A stretch of DNA of 64,000 bases from an uncultured SAR86 cluster bacterium (GCA_902526535.1 CABZLG010000001.1:1-64000), one strand, 5' to 3'. Shown: positions 49,794 to 60,598, numbered from the stretch's first letter. Numbers and translations: made by a program. Notes: generated by a model not told the origin, from the sequence alone.

Positions 49794-51317
49794 TTATTTT
49801 GGACCAGAAGCAAGAATCTCTTCGCTTACTTCAAATTTTTTGATGTTATGTTTAAATCTTTGTGCCAATTTTTCTGCTTCATAGTCATACATATCTTTAT
49901 TTTCCCATGCCTCTCTTGGGTTTAGATATTTTTCATCTACTCCAGATATTTTATTTGGAATTATTAAATTTAAAGATTCCATATGATAAGTATCATTATG
50001 GTCAATGGCATTATCTTGTATTGCTGAGATAATTGCTCGAGTTACAGGAATAGGAAATCTTTTTCCTACTCCATATCCACCTCCTGTCCAGCCAGTATTT
50101 ACAAGATAAACTTTTGTATCCATTTTTTCGATTCTTTTTATAAGCAAATCTGCATATACGCCAGCAGGTCTCGGAAAAAACGGGGCTCCAAAGCAAGTTG
50201 AAAAAGTGAAATCCATTGATTTTGTACTTCCTACTTCGGTAGAACCTACTTTAGCGGTATAGCCACTCAAGAAATGATAAGCAGCTGAAGTTTTATTTAG
50301 TATGCTCACTGGTGGTAATACTCCCGATAAATCACAAGTTAAAAAAATAATATTATCTGGTTCTATACCTTCATTTTCTGGAACGCTATTTTCAATAAAT
50401 TCTCTTGGATAGCAGCATCTTGTATTCTCTGTATATTTATCACTATCATAGTCGGGGTTTCCTTGGGTGTCGGTATCAACATTTTCTAAAACAGTCCCAA
50501 ACTTAATTGCATCCCAAATCAATGGTTCATTTTCTTTAGAAAGCTTTATGCACTTAGCATAACAACCACCCTCAAAATTAAAGACTGTGCCATCGCCCCA
50601 TCCATGCTCATCATCTCCAATAAGCGAACACTTAGGATCTGCCGATAGCGTTGTTTTGCCTGTTCCAGATAAACCAAAAAATAATGTTGTTCGTCCATCT
50701 GAGGTTTGATTTGCAGAGCAGTGCATAGGAAGTACATTTTTTTCAGGCAATAGAAAGTTTTGTACAGCAAACATAGATTTCTTCATTTCACCAGCATATT
50801 TCATACCAGCAATCAAAACCTTTCTTTTATGAAAATTGATTATCACACAACCATCAGAATTTGTTTTATCAACTTCGGGGTCACAAATAAAATCAGGAGC
50901 CGAAAGTAACTGCCAAACTTCTTTATTCTCCGAGTTATATTTATCAGGAACAATAAAGATTAATTTTGAAAAGAGAGAATGCCATGCTTTTTCACACTTT
51001 ACTTCTACTGGAATATAGTGATCTGTATTTGAACCAACATGAATTTCTGTTTTGTAGTGTTTTTTGTTACTTAAATAATCGTAAACTTTGTCCCATAGAT
51101 TATTAAAATCATCTGAATTAAAAGGCTGATTAACCTTACCCCATTCAATTTGATCCCTAGTACTGACTTCTTCTACAATGAATCTATCTTTTGGACTTCT
51201 GCCTGTCCTACTTCCAGTTAAGGCAAGAAATGCGCCGTTGCTGGCAAGTTTTCCTTCATCATTAGCAACTGCTTCTTCAATAAGTTTTGAATTAGATAAA
51301 ATTTGTTCTTTTGACAT
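49794..51317 (-). CDS. pckA: phosphoenolpyruvate carboxykinase (ATP)
   Basis: [26 protein letters not shown]. Confidence 0.98.
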   Translation of the reverse strand: MSKEQILSNSKLIEEAVANDEGKLASNGAFLALTGSRTGRSPKDRFIVEEVSTRDQIEWGKVNQPFNSDDFNNLWDKVYDYLSNKKHYKTEIHVGSNTDHYIPVEVKCEKAWHSLFSKLIFIVPDKYNSENKEVWQLLSAPDFICDPEVDKTNSDGCVIINFHKRKVLIAGMKYAGEMKKSMFAVQNFLLPEKNVLPMHCSANQTSDGRTTLFFGLSGTGKTTLSADPKCSLIGDDEHGWGDGTVFNFEGGCYAKCIKLSKENEPLIWDAIKFGTVLENVDTDTQGNPDYDSDKYTENTRCCYPREFIENSVPENEGIEPDNIIFLTCDLSGVLPPVSILNKTSAAYHFLSGYTAKVGSTEVGSTKSMDFTFSTCFGAPFFPRPAGVYADLLIKRIEKMDTKVYLVNTGWTGGGYGVGKRFPIPVTRAIISAIQDNAIDHNDTYHMESLNLIIPNKISGVDEKYLNPREAWENKDMYDYEAEKLAQRFKHNIKKFEVSEEILASGPK

Positions 51318-51334
51318 TAAAGGTAGCCCAATAT

Positions 51335-51838
51335 TTATTTACTCATATTTGTAAAAATTAAAAGGTATCTTAACAGTATTAATAAAATCATTGAAGCAAA
51401 ATAGACTGTTGACCATTCGGCAATATTAAAAGACAAAAACGTCCAAACTTCTTCTGCACACTTGCTGCTACCAATGAAAATTTTTTGAATACCTTCAAAA
51501 AATGGATAAATATTAAATACAACATCAAAGGGCATGTCACATAAACCATCAGGCAGCTTATCCTTAGGCAAATTTTGTAAATATATTTGTCTACTTCCTG
51601 CTGACAGACCTATAGTTAAGGCTAAGACTCCAAGGATATCAAAAAAAGTTTTTAATATCGGCGTTAACATCTTAAACAGAAAAATTACAAAAATAGTTCG
51701 AGCTGCATAAGATTGAATTAAACATAGATTACACGGCTTAAGGCCCTCTATGTTTTCAAGATAATATTGACTTAAAACAACAAATCCCGAGCAAAAAGTA
51801 ATAAAAAAATCTAAATAGTTTTGAAAAAATGCTTTCAC
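51335..51838 (-). CDS. dsbB: DsbB family disulfide bond formation protein (divergent)
   Basis: [11 protein letters not shown] plus second Cys pair, 4 TM. Confidence 0.85.
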   Translation of the reverse strand: MKAFFQNYLDFFITFCSGFVVLSQYYLENIEGLKPCNLCLIQSYAARTIFVIFLFKMLTPILKTFFDILGVLALTIGLSAGSRQIYLQNLPKDKLPDGLCDMPFDVVFNIYPFFEGIQKIFIGSSKCAEEVWTFLSFNIAEWSTVYFASMILLILLRYLLIFTNMSK

Positions 51839-51861
51839 AATTAAGTATTATATATACTTCT

Positions 51862-54516
51862 ATGAAATTTCAACCGAACGTTATTCTAATAGATGGAACC
51901 TCATATATTTATCGAGCATTCCATGCTTTGCCACCTTTAACTACATCAACTGGTAAACCTACTGGAGCAACTAGAGGATTTGCAGCGATGTTGAATAAAT
52001 TAATAAAAACGTATCCTGAAACACCAATGGTTATGGTCTTTGATGCAAAGGGAAAAAATTTTAGAAATGATTATTATGAAAAATATAAAGCAAATAGACC
52101 TCCCATGCCCAATGAACTTAGACATCAGATTGAGGATATAAAAAAATTATGTGGTTTGTTTAATTTTACAGTTCAGGAAATTGAGGACGTTGAAGCAGAT
52201 GATGTTATTGCTACTTTAGTCTCTAATCTTTCTGAAGATAAAATTTTAATATCTTCTCCAGACAAAGATTTAACTCAGTTAGTTAGTAAAAATGTGATTC
52301 AACATAATTCAATGAGTGATATATTCTTCGATGAAAATGGCGTTAAAGAAAAATTTGGAGTTTTTCCAAATAAAGTGGCTGAATTGCTGGCTTTAGTAGG
52401 AGATAAATCAGATAACATCCCTGGAATTACAAAAGTGGGAGAAAAAACTGCCGCTAAATGGCTTAATGAATACGGAAGTTTGGATGAAGTTATAAAAAAT
52501 GCTGAAAATCTCACAGGAAAAGTTGGTGAAAATCTTAGAGAGGAAAAAAATGTTCTACAGAGAAATTTCTTTTTGGTCAGCTTAAAAAGTGATATTAATT
52601 TAGAACTTCAAAAAAGTGACATCTCAACTCCAAAAGCTAATAGTAGTGGACTTCAAGAATTTTATAAGGGTCTAGAATTCAATACATTTATTGAACATGA
52701 AGATAATAAAAGTGCAAGTGTAGAGTACAAGTCTGTAATATCTCTTGAGGAGCTGGAGAATCTTTCATCTCAATTTTATAACTGTGACTACTTTAGCTTT
52801 GATACTGAAACAACATCATTGGATGTAAATATTGCACAAATAGTTGGTTTTTCTTTTTGCTTTGAGTCTGGAAAAGCCTTTTACGTGCCATTAGAACACA
52901 ATGAGAGCACAGATCTTTCAAAAGATATCGGAATAAAATGGCTAAAAGAAGTCCTTCCTAAAAACTGTTCAAAGCTTATAGGGCAAAATTTAAAATATGA
53001 TTTAGCAGTTCTTTCAAAAGAAGGAATTTATCTAGAGTCATTTCTTGCTGACACGATGCTTATGTCATACGTATTAAATAGCACTGCATCAAGACACAAC
53101 CTAGATGCACTTTCTGAGTATTATCTTAATTTTAAAACTATTAAATATGAGGATGTAATAGGAAAAGGAGCAAAGAAATACAAATCATTTGCTGATGTGC
53201 CAATTAAAGAAGCAACAAATTATGCCGCTGAAGATGCTGACATAACTTTGCGATTATATCAAAAGTTCTGTGATCTGCTTGATAAAGAAACTCAGGATAT
53301 TTTAATAAATATGGAATATCCATTATTAATTGTTTTAATGCAAATGGAGAAAGATGGAGCACGTATAGACACCGGACATCTTAAAAAATTATCAAATAAT
53401 TTTGGTGATCAACTTATGAAATTAGCAAAAAAAATACACGATATTTCTGGCTCTATCTTTAATATTGATTCACCAAAACAACTTAGCGAAATACTTTTTG
53501 AAAAATTAAAAATTGAAACAAAAGGTCTTAAAAAAACTAGTACTGGATATTATTCGACATCAGAGAATGTGTTGCAGAAATTGGCTACTGAAAATCCTAT
53601 TGTTAAAGATATTCTTAACTACAGGTCATTAGCAAAATTGAAAAGTACTTATACAGATAAGTTGTCCGAGATTTGTGATGCCTCTTCCAGAGTTCATACG
53701 TCCTATCAGCAAGCAGTAACATCAACAGGAAGACTATCTTCTTCTGAACCTAATCTTCAAAATATACCCATTAGAACCCCAGAGGGAGTGACAATACGAG
53801 AAGCTTTTGTGGCTTCAGAGGGCAAAAAGATTCTAGCAATGGACTACTCACAAATAGAATTGAGACTGATGGCACATTATTCCAAAGATCAAATTATGCT
53901 AGATTCTTTTAAAAATAATGAGGATATTCACAAAAGAACAGCATCAGAGGTTTTCTCAGTTGAAATGGAAAATGTAACAGATGAAATGCGGAGAAGGGCA
54001 AAAACTATTAATTTTGGTTTGCTCTATGGAATGAGTGCTTTTGGTCTTTCAAATCAATTGTCCGTATCTAGGGCAGAAGCTGAAGAGTTCCTTCTAAATT
54101 ATTTTGCTAAATATTCCTCCATAAAAATATTTATGAAAGATGTTATAGAACAAGCAAAAAAAGATAAATACGTGTCTACTCTCTATGGCAGGAAAATTCA
54201 TGTTCCTAATATTGAGTCATCAAATTATATGCTTAGACAAGCCTCAGAAAGAGCAGCAGTTAATGGTCCTTTGCAAGGAAGTGCAGCGGATATTATCAAA
54301 AGAGCAATGATTAATATCTTTAAAGAATCTGGAAGGAATGAAAAGGGTGTAAAAATGATACTGCAAGTTCATGATGAGTTAGTATTCGAGGTTCCGGAAG
54401 ATTATGATGAAAAAAATATTTCTTACTTAATTGATTTGATGGAAGAAAGTTCTTCGATTGATGTTCCACTTAAAGTTGAGTACGGCTTTGGCTCAAATTG
54501 GCGAGAGGCTCATTAG
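51862..54516 (+). CDS. polA: DNA polymerase I
   Basis: 5' nuclease, DTETTSLD exo motif, DYSQIELRLMAH and QVHDELVFEV polymerase motifs; start placed at MKFQPN. Confidence 0.98.
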   Translation: MKFQPNVILIDGTSYIYRAFHALPPLTTSTGKPTGATRGFAAMLNKLIKTYPETPMVMVFDAKGKNFRNDYYEKYKANRPPMPNELRHQIEDIKKLCGLFNFTVQEIEDVEADDVIATLVSNLSEDKILISSPDKDLTQLVSKNVIQHNSMSDIFFDENGVKEKFGVFPNKVAELLALVGDKSDNIPGITKVGEKTAAKWLNEYGSLDEVIKNAENLTGKVGENLREEKNVLQRNFFLVSLKSDINLELQKSDISTPKANSSGLQEFYKGLEFNTFIEHEDNKSASVEYKSVISLEELENLSSQFYNCDYFSFDTETTSLDVNIAQIVGFSFCFESGKAFYVPLEHNESTDLSKDIGIKWLKEVLPKNCSKLIGQNLKYDLAVLSKEGIYLESFLADTMLMSYVLNSTASRHNLDALSEYYLNFKTIKYEDVIGKGAKKYKSFADVPIKEATNYAAEDADITLRLYQKFCDLLDKETQDILINMEYPLLIVLMQMEKDGARIDTGHLKKLSNNFGDQLMKLAKKIHDISGSIFNIDSPKQLSEILFEKLKIETKGLKKTSTGYYSTSENVLQKLATENPIVKDILNYRSLAKLKSTYTDKLSEICDASSRVHTSYQQAVTSTGRLSSSEPNLQNIPIRTPEGVTIREAFVASEGKKILAMDYSQIELRLMAHYSKDQIMLDSFKNNEDIHKRTASEVFSVEMENVTDEMRRRAKTINFGLLYGMSAFGLSNQLSVSRAEAEEFLLNYFAKYSSIKIFMKDVIEQAKKDKYVSTLYGRKIHVPNIESSNYMLRQASERAAVNGPLQGSAADIIKRAMINIFKESGRNEKGVKMILQVHDELVFEVPEDYDEKNISYLIDLMEESSSIDVPLKVEYGFGSNWREAH

Positions 54517-55097
54517 ATTAGTTTATCGATTTTTTTTGCTAGGGTCGTTACCAATCCAATGTCTTTATTACTTAAAAGATAAAAGCTCTGAAAATTTTCT
54601 TCAAAGCTTTTTGAAACTTCGATTATTTGCTCATTCTTAAGCTTGTCTATTTTTGTAAGCACGATATGAAATGGCAAATTGAGTTTGTTGAGATACTCAA
54701 TCATTTGTATGTCAGTTTCTTTAATTTTCTTTGATTTATAGAAGGAATTTGAGTCAATAAATAGAAAAGCATATTTTAAATTTTCTCTTTCTTCAAAATA
54801 TCTGGGTAATTCCTTCTGCCAAGACTTGATTTGAGATTTTGAAATATTTGCAAAACCGTATCCAGGAAAATCAACAATAAAATTATTATCTTTTTTAAAA
54901 TAATTAAATAACTTTGTTTTCCCTGGTTTCTTACTGGTATAAGAAAGCTTTTTATTATTTGCCAATAAATTAATAGCAGAGGACTTGCCTGAGTTAGATG
55001 CTCCTACAAATGCAATTTCCTGACAATTTACACTTGGTATTTGTTCAAAAAATTCATAACTAGCAAAAAATTCTAAATTTATAGTATGACGGTCCAT
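54513..55097 (-). CDS. ysxC: ribosome biogenesis GTP-binding protein YsxC/EngB
   Basis: GASNSGKSSAINLL, DFPGYGFA, TKIDKL. Confidence 0.95.
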   Translation of the reverse strand: MDRHTINLEFFASYEFFEQIPSVNCQEIAFVGASNSGKSSAINLLANNKKLSYTSKKPGKTKLFNYFKKDNNFIVDFPGYGFANISKSQIKSWQKELPRYFEERENLKYAFLFIDSNSFYKSKKIKETDIQMIEYLNKLNLPFHIVLTKIDKLKNEQIIEVSKSFEENFQSFYLLSNKDIGLVTTLAKKIDKLI

Positions 55098-55131
55098 ATT
55101 TCGAAAAAACTTGTTATATAATCATTTTCGC

Positions 55132-55707
55132 ATGTTTAGATTGTTTTCAATAATTCTAGTTGCCTTTCCATTATTGGCTCAACCAAAGCTAAATGTCGAC
55201 TATATTGAAATACCCGAAGGATTAGTCAAAGAAAAGGGTGTAACTGAAATCTTTTGGTACGGTTGTCCGGCTTGTTTAGAGTATGAAAATACTCTTAAAA
55301 AGATCAAAGAAATAGATCCAACTATTGAAGTAAACAAGATTCCTCAATTTAGACTTCCAGCAGCAAAAACCTATTACACCATTGAGGCGTTAAATCTTGG
55401 TGATGAAGTTCACGATAAAGTATTTAAAGACTGGCAACTAAAAAGAAAACCACTTGGTAGTGATAAAGATGTAGAAAACTTTGCGAAAAGACATAATCTT
55501 GATGTTGAAAATTTCATGAGAGTTTACAACTCTTTTAGCATAAATATAAAAGCTAAAAATGCCATAGTCGTTCCAAGAAAACTTATTGAAAATGGAATAG
55601 ATTTCAAAGGCACACCAACTGTTGTAGTTAATGGTAAATATATTGTGACAAGACAAAGAAACGTGAGTAAAGAGATAGAGAATATAATCTTTCTTTTGAA
55701 TAAGTAA
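55132..55707 (+). CDS. dsbA: DsbA-like thiol:disulfide interchange protein with CPAC active site
   Basis: FWYGCPACLEYE, GTPTVVVNGKY; start placed at MFRLF. Confidence 0.87.
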   Translation: MFRLFSIILVAFPLLAQPKLNVDYIEIPEGLVKEKGVTEIFWYGCPACLEYENTLKKIKEIDPTIEVNKIPQFRLPAAKTYYTIEALNLGDEVHDKVFKDWQLKRKPLGSDKDVENFAKRHNLDVENFMRVYNSFSINIKAKNAIVVPRKLIENGIDFKGTPTVVVNGKYIVTRQRNVSKEIENIIFLLNK

Positions 55708-55743
55708 CTTGAAATAAAAAAATTTATATAAATAAAAGTATTA

Positions 55744-56139
55744 ATGAAAAATTTGATTTACCTTCCACTTTTAATATCAGGTCTTCTCTTTGCAGATGAT
55801 TATGAAGATGAAGTAAGAGACAGACTTAATAAATATTCGGGAAGTACTATTGCTGTTGATAATGGATCGCAAGAGGGTGAGGAAGTTATCTCAAGGAGTG
55901 GTAAGGAAGTTTACGATATTGGGTGTGCTGCATGCCATACTGCAGGCCTAGCCGGTTCTCCATTATTAGGCGATCAATCTCAATGGGAACCTAGACTTGT
56001 GAAAGGCGTAGAGACATTAACAAATAATGCCTACAACGGCTACAATGCAATGCCTGCGAAAGGTCTTTGTATGGATTGCTCAAAAGAAGAAATAAGAGCT
56101 TCAGTAGATTACATGCTCGAGGCTTTAACAGTCGACTAG
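55744..56139 (+). CDS. cytochrome c5 family protein
   Basis: CAACHTAGLAGSPLLGD, GLCMDCSKEEIRASVDYM. Confidence 0.92.
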   Translation: MKNLIYLPLLISGLLFADDYEDEVRDRLNKYSGSTIAVDNGSQEGEEVISRSGKEVYDIGCAACHTAGLAGSPLLGDQSQWEPRLVKGVETLTNNAYNGYNAMPAKGLCMDCSKEEIRASVDYMLEALTVD

Positions 56140-56312
56140 ACTTTCTTTTCTAGCTCTTCAATTTTTTTTTCTAACTGATCAATTTTTGTAATTAGTTGTT
56201 CTAGCTCATCTTTTTTAACAAAACCAGAATCTTTCATAAATTTTTCAAGGGCAGGTTTTACCATTTTTTCCATACCTTTTAAATCTTTACCCATTCCAAA
56301 CGGATGAAACAT
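56136..56312 (-). CDS. small coiled-coil protein, 58 aa
   Basis: Manual ORF MFHPFGMGKDLKGMEKMVKPALEKFMKDSGFVKKDELEQLITKIDQLEKKIEELEKKV*. Confidence 0.6.
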   Translation of the reverse strand: MFHPFGMGKDLKGMEKMVKPALEKFMKDSGFVKKDELEQLITKIDQLEKKIEELEKKV

Positions 56313-57051
56313 TTTCTCTCTCCAAAATAAAATTTTTATTAATTAGATTGTAGACCTCTTTCCAATTTTTAGCTTGTAATTCACATGGAAAAATCTCAGT
56401 CCACTTTTCTCCCTCAGAATTAAACCATATGGTGTTAAAGTTACAATTTCTTGCACCTCCTACATCATTTATAGGGCAGTCTCCTATGTGTAAGACTTCA
56501 TCAGCTTCGCATTTTGTAAATTCTAAAGCTTTCAAAAAATGATCTGGCGATGGCTTGTTGCTTTGAACATCTTTTGAATTAACAGAGAAATCAAATATAT
56601 GATCTATACCAATAAGCTTCAGATCTGCATTTCCATTTGAAAGAGAAGCAACCTTTGTTTTTCTAAAGAGTCTTTCAATAATAATTTTTGCATCTTTGTA
56701 GAGTTGAACTTTATTTCTAGATTTAAAGAATTCATTAAAAGCTTCATTACTATAGTAAGTAGCTTCGCTTTCATCAGCTCCGACTTCTTCAAGAATGTGC
56801 TTAATAATTTCTTTTCTAAAAGTGGTTAAATCGAATTTTAAATGAGGTTTTTTTTCAACTAGAGTTACTCTAATTTCACTTATGCGCTTATCGTCATAGT
56901 CATTATATATTTCTGGAAATTTTGTGAATACAAAATCCCACATCGCTTTTTCTGCCTCAACAATTACTTTGTTATTCGGCCACACAGTATTATCCAAATC
57001 TAATGTAATGAGTTTAATTTTCTTTCTTTGCATGAGGATGTGAGGCATCAT
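56287..57051 (-). CDS. yigB: HAD family hydrolase (YigB-like)
   Basis: ITLDLDNTVWPN, SLSNGNADL, HIGDCPINDVGGARN; dapF-xerC-yigB order. Confidence 0.88.
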   Translation of the reverse strand: MMPHILMQRKKIKLITLDLDNTVWPNNKVIVEAEKAMWDFVFTKFPEIYNDYDDKRISEIRVTLVEKKPHLKFDLTTFRKEIIKHILEEVGADESEATYYSNEAFNEFFKSRNKVQLYKDAKIIIERLFRKTKVASLSNGNADLKLIGIDHIFDFSVNSKDVQSNKPSPDHFLKALEFTKCEADEVLHIGDCPINDVGGARNCNFNTIWFNSEGEKWTEIFPCELQAKNWKEVYNLINKNFILERENVSSVWNG

Positions 57052-57898
57052 AAATTTTTGCCAGTTGTTGGAAATTAAGTTTAGTATAAATCTGAGTTGT
57101 TGTGAGGCTGCTATGTCCCAACATTTCTTGAATCGATCTTAAGTCTCCACTTGATTCAAGGAGATGAGATGCAAAACTATGTCTCAGCATATGCGGATGT
57201 ACAGGTTGCATGCCTTGCGAAACTGAGATTTTATACAATCTTTGCTGGAAAGCTCTCACAGAAATTCTATTACCATATTTATTAGTAAAAAAAGCATCAG
57301 TTTTGATTCCTTTGGTCTCTCTAAAACTAATCCAATCTTGAATTGCTATTTGCGCAAATTTGCCAACGGGTATTAGCCTCTCTTTTTTTCCTTTTCCATA
57401 AACTTTTACAAAAGAGTAATTTGACTCAAAAGAAGATAAATTTAATCCAACTGCTTCTGAAACTCTTAATCCTGAAGAGTAGAGCAGTTCTAAAAAAGCT
57501 TTATCCCTGAAGTCTGACATTGTTTTAGGTTCAAATGAAAGTAGTTTTGCAACATCTTCCGGTGGCAAAGCCTTAGGCAAGGTTTCATTAAGTTTTGGAC
57601 TTTGAATATTTTCAAAAACGTTCTCATCGATTTCTTCCATCTTTTTTAAATATCTAAAAAAATTTCTTAAAGAAGAAAGATTTCTCAAGATAGAGCGATT
57701 ACTGAGTCCTTTTTTTCTTAAATCAAAAATCCAGGAAGTTACATCTTGTTGCTCTAATGACTTTAAACTTATTTTGGTTTTAGATAAAAAGGCTAGAAAT
57801 CTCTTAACATCTCTCTCATAGTTTGAAATTGTATGATTAGAGTAATTTTTTACTCTCAGAAAAGTTTTTAAATTTTCAAAAATATTCTCTTTCATCAA
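57014..57898 (-). CDS. xerC: tyrosine recombinase XerC
   Basis: R...HMLRHSFASHLL...LGHSSLTTTQIYT. Confidence 0.94.
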   Translation of the reverse strand: MMKENIFENLKTFLRVKNYSNHTISNYERDVKRFLAFLSKTKISLKSLEQQDVTSWIFDLRKKGLSNRSILRNLSSLRNFFRYLKKMEEIDENVFENIQSPKLNETLPKALPPEDVAKLLSFEPKTMSDFRDKAFLELLYSSGLRVSEAVGLNLSSFESNYSFVKVYGKGKKERLIPVGKFAQIAIQDWISFRETKGIKTDAFFTNKYGNRISVRAFQQRLYKISVSQGMQPVHPHMLRHSFASHLLESSGDLRSIQEMLGHSSLTTTQIYTKLNFQQLAKIYDASHPHAKKEN

Positions 57899-58568
57899 AT
57901 TTACTTTTATTAATTATTTCAGTGTTTGCTTCTGTGCATATTTTATTGTCATCTTTTTTATAGCAGATCATTTGACCCCCTCTAGAATTAAGAAAAATTT
58001 TATCTAACGAAGGATTCTTCCTAAAGATTACAAAAGCTGTTGCAGAACTTCCACTTCCACATGAAAGCGTTTCACCTACACCTGCTTCAAAAGTCCTTAT
58101 CAGAAACTTATCACCAAAATTACGTTTATAGATATTTAAATTAAAATTATCTGAATTAAAGAATTTCCCTGTTTTTTGATATTCATTTTCAAAGTCATCA
58201 TCTATTAAATTTTCAGATTCCCAAACAATGTGATAATTGATTGTGTCGACATAAGTTAATCCATCTAAAAGTTCCTTGTAATCATTAATTCTCACAGTGG
58301 CTTTAATATTTTTAGCTATTGGTTTATCTCCATTCAATAAGGCCTTTATACACCTTTTTCCATTAATGCAGTTTAGCGCAGGTGTTCCATCTCGGTTAAA
58401 AATTTTTAAATCCATAAAAGATGTGTCATTTTGTTTATGTATTAGTAACTGGTCAAATTTAAGGTCTTTATTTTGATTTAGCTTTTTAAAAGAGCACTTC
58501 GTAATTTTTTCATCTTTAGTAATGATAAAGGAGTTGCCATTACAGTGCATTTTTACAAATTCAATCAT
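57876..58568 (-). CDS. dapF: diaminopimelate epimerase (divergent)
   Basis: FVKMHCNGNSF, NCINGKRC, GVGETLSCGSGSSATA; position upstream of xerC. Confidence 0.85.
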   Translation of the reverse strand: MIEFVKMHCNGNSFIITKDEKITKCSFKKLNQNKDLKFDQLLIHKQNDTSFMDLKIFNRDGTPALNCINGKRCIKALLNGDKPIAKNIKATVRINDYKELLDGLTYVDTINYHIVWESENLIDDDFENEYQKTGKFFNSDNFNLNIYKRNFGDKFLIRTFEAGVGETLSCGSGSSATAFVIFRKNPSLDKIFLNSRGGQMICYKKDDNKICTEANTEIINKSKFDEREYF

Positions 58569-58636
58569 ATAATTTTTTAATACTCGTTTATTTTTTAATT
58601 TCAATTATATAATTGACCTGAGGTTTTTTTCTTAAA

Positions 58637-60598
58637 TTGATCAAAAACAGGACCGTAAATGCATTAAGATTTCTGTCTGTAGACAGTGTGGAGAGGGCTG
58701 CTTCAGGACATCCAGGAATGCCACTTGGTATGGCAGACATAGCAGAGGTTTTATGGCGGAAACACCTTAAGCATTCCCCAAATAATCCTAAATGGTTTGA
58801 TAGAGATAGATTTGTCTTGTCAAATGGACATGGCTCTATGCTCCTATATAGTCTTTTGCATCTTACTGGTTATGACTTAACTATCGAAGATCTCAAAGAT
58901 TTTAGACAACTAAAATCTAAAACTCCTGGCCACCCAGAATATGGAATCACATCAGGTGTTGAAACTACAACAGGACCTCTTGGACAAGGGATTGCTAATG
59001 CTGTTGGGATGGCTTTAGCTGAGAAAATATTGGCTAATCTACTAAATAACGAAAAAATAAATGTTATTGATCATTTTACTTACTGCTTTTTAGGCGATGG
59101 ATGTCTTATGGAAGGGATTTCACATGAGGCTATGTCTTTTGCTGGCGTACATGAGCTTAATAAATTAATTTGCTTTTATGATTCAAATGGAATTTCTATA
59201 GATGGTGAAATAAGTGATTGGTACAAGGATGATATTTCATTAAGGTGTAAAGCATATAGATGGAATGTTATCGATAATGTAGATGGACATAATAGAGAAG
59301 AAATTGATAAAGCAATTTCTGACGCAAAAAAGTCAAAAAAACCAACTATGATTGTATGTAATACACATATTGGCTATGGTGCAGGTGATAAGCAAGATTC
59401 TGAATCGTCTCACGGAGCTGCACTTGGACCTGAGATTGTAAAAGAGTTAAGAGAAAACTTAGATTGGCCATTTTCTGAATTTGAAATCCCTCACGAAATT
59501 TATGCAGATTGGGATGCTTCAGACATAGGTCAAAAATATGAAGATGATTGGATTGAAAAAGTCCAAATCCTTAGATCAGAAAACCCTGAGCAAGGAGAAC
59601 TTCTAGAAAGACTATTAAAAGCTAAGCTACCTGAGAAATTTGATTCTAACTTTAGTGCTTTTTTAGAGGAAATTTTGAAGCACAATGAACCAATAGCAAC
59701 TAGAAAAGCTTCTCAGAAAGTTCTTGAATTCTTAAAGAAAAATTTGCCAGAATTGATTGGCGGCTCAGCTGATTTAAGTGGCTCAAATAATACTAATACA
59801 AGTATTTCAAGCCCAATTACCAGCTCCCAAAATGGAAATTATATTTATTATGGCGTCAGAGAGTTTGGTATGAATGCAATAATGAATGGCATCTCACTTC
59901 ATGGAGGGCTTATTCCTTATGCAGGTACATTTCTAGTATTCATGGATTACGGAAGAAATGCTGTAAGAATGGCTGCATTGATGAGGATAAAAGTAATCTT
60001 TGTTTATTCTCATGACAGTGTTGCGCTTGGAGAGGATGGGCCTACACATCAACCGATTGAGCATCTTACCACTTTAAGATCTACCCCAAACATGCACACC
60101 TGGAGAGCAGCTTCATTATTAGAAACAGCAGTTGCATGGAAATCAGCTATTCAAAGAAATGATGGACCATCTTCTCTAATACTTACTAGACAGAATATAG
60201 ACAATATTGAGAATAAAACTTTTGATGATGTGTCAAAGGGAGGATACTTTTTAAGAAAATTTGATGATTCAAATATTCATCTTATAGCTACTGGGTCAGA
60301 GGTTTCTCTAGCACTTGAAGCCGCTGAAATCCTTGAAGAAGAAGGAATTAAATGTAATGTTGCTAGTGTTCCTTGTATTGAAGTGTTAGAAACTAACAAA
60401 CAAATTTATGATGAAATTTTTACAGAAAGCAAAATTAATATTGCCATTGAGTGTAGTCATCCAAATTCTTGGTATGCACATACAAAGAATGTTATTGGAA
60501 TTGAAGAATTTGGAGAATCGGGGAAAGGTCAGATATTAATGGAGCACTTTGGTTTCAACTCAAAAAAAATAGTAGAAAAAATTAAAAGTTTTTTATGA
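58637..60598 (+). CDS. tkt: transketolase
   Basis: GHPGMPLGMAD, GDGCLMEGISHEA, GEDGPTHQPIEHL; TTG start. Confidence 0.97.
   Translation: MIKNRTVNALRFLSVDSVERAASGHPGMPLGMADIAEVLWRKHLKHSPNNPKWFDRDRFVLSNGHGSMLLYSLLHLTGYDLTIEDLKDFRQLKSKTPGHPEYGITSGVETTTGPLGQGIANAVGMALAEKILANLLNNEKINVIDHFTYCFLGDGCLMEGISHEAMSFAGVHELNKLICFYDSNGISIDGEISDWYKDDISLRCKAYRWNVIDNVDGHNREEIDKAISDAKKSKKPTMIVCNTHIGYGAGDKQDSESSHGAALGPEIVKELRENLDWPFSEFEIPHEIYADWDASDIGQKYEDDWIEKVQILRSENPEQGELLERLLKAKLPEKFDSNFSAFLEEILKHNEPIATRKASQKVLEFLKKNLPELIGGSADLSGSNNTNTSISSPITSSQNGNYIYYGVREFGMNAIMNGISLHGGLIPYAGTFLVFMDYGRNAVRMAALMRIKVIFVYSHDSVALGEDGPTHQPIEHLTTLRSTPNMHTWRAASLLETAVAWKSAIQRNDGPSSLILTRQNIDNIENKTFDDVSKGGYFLRKFDDSNIHLIATGSEVSLALEAAEILEEEGIKCNVASVPCIEVLETNKQIYDEIFTESKINIAIECSHPNSWYAHTKNVIGIEEFGESGKGQILMEHFGFNSKKIVEKIKSFL

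Noticed and set aside
58637-58660. Possible frameshift at the tkt 5' end (T8-rich leader, no ATG)
   Set aside because: TTG at 58637 gives a complete transketolase N-terminus; TTG starts also fit tsaC, the LOG gene and the HsdS/AlbA_2 gene here, so no disruption is needed.
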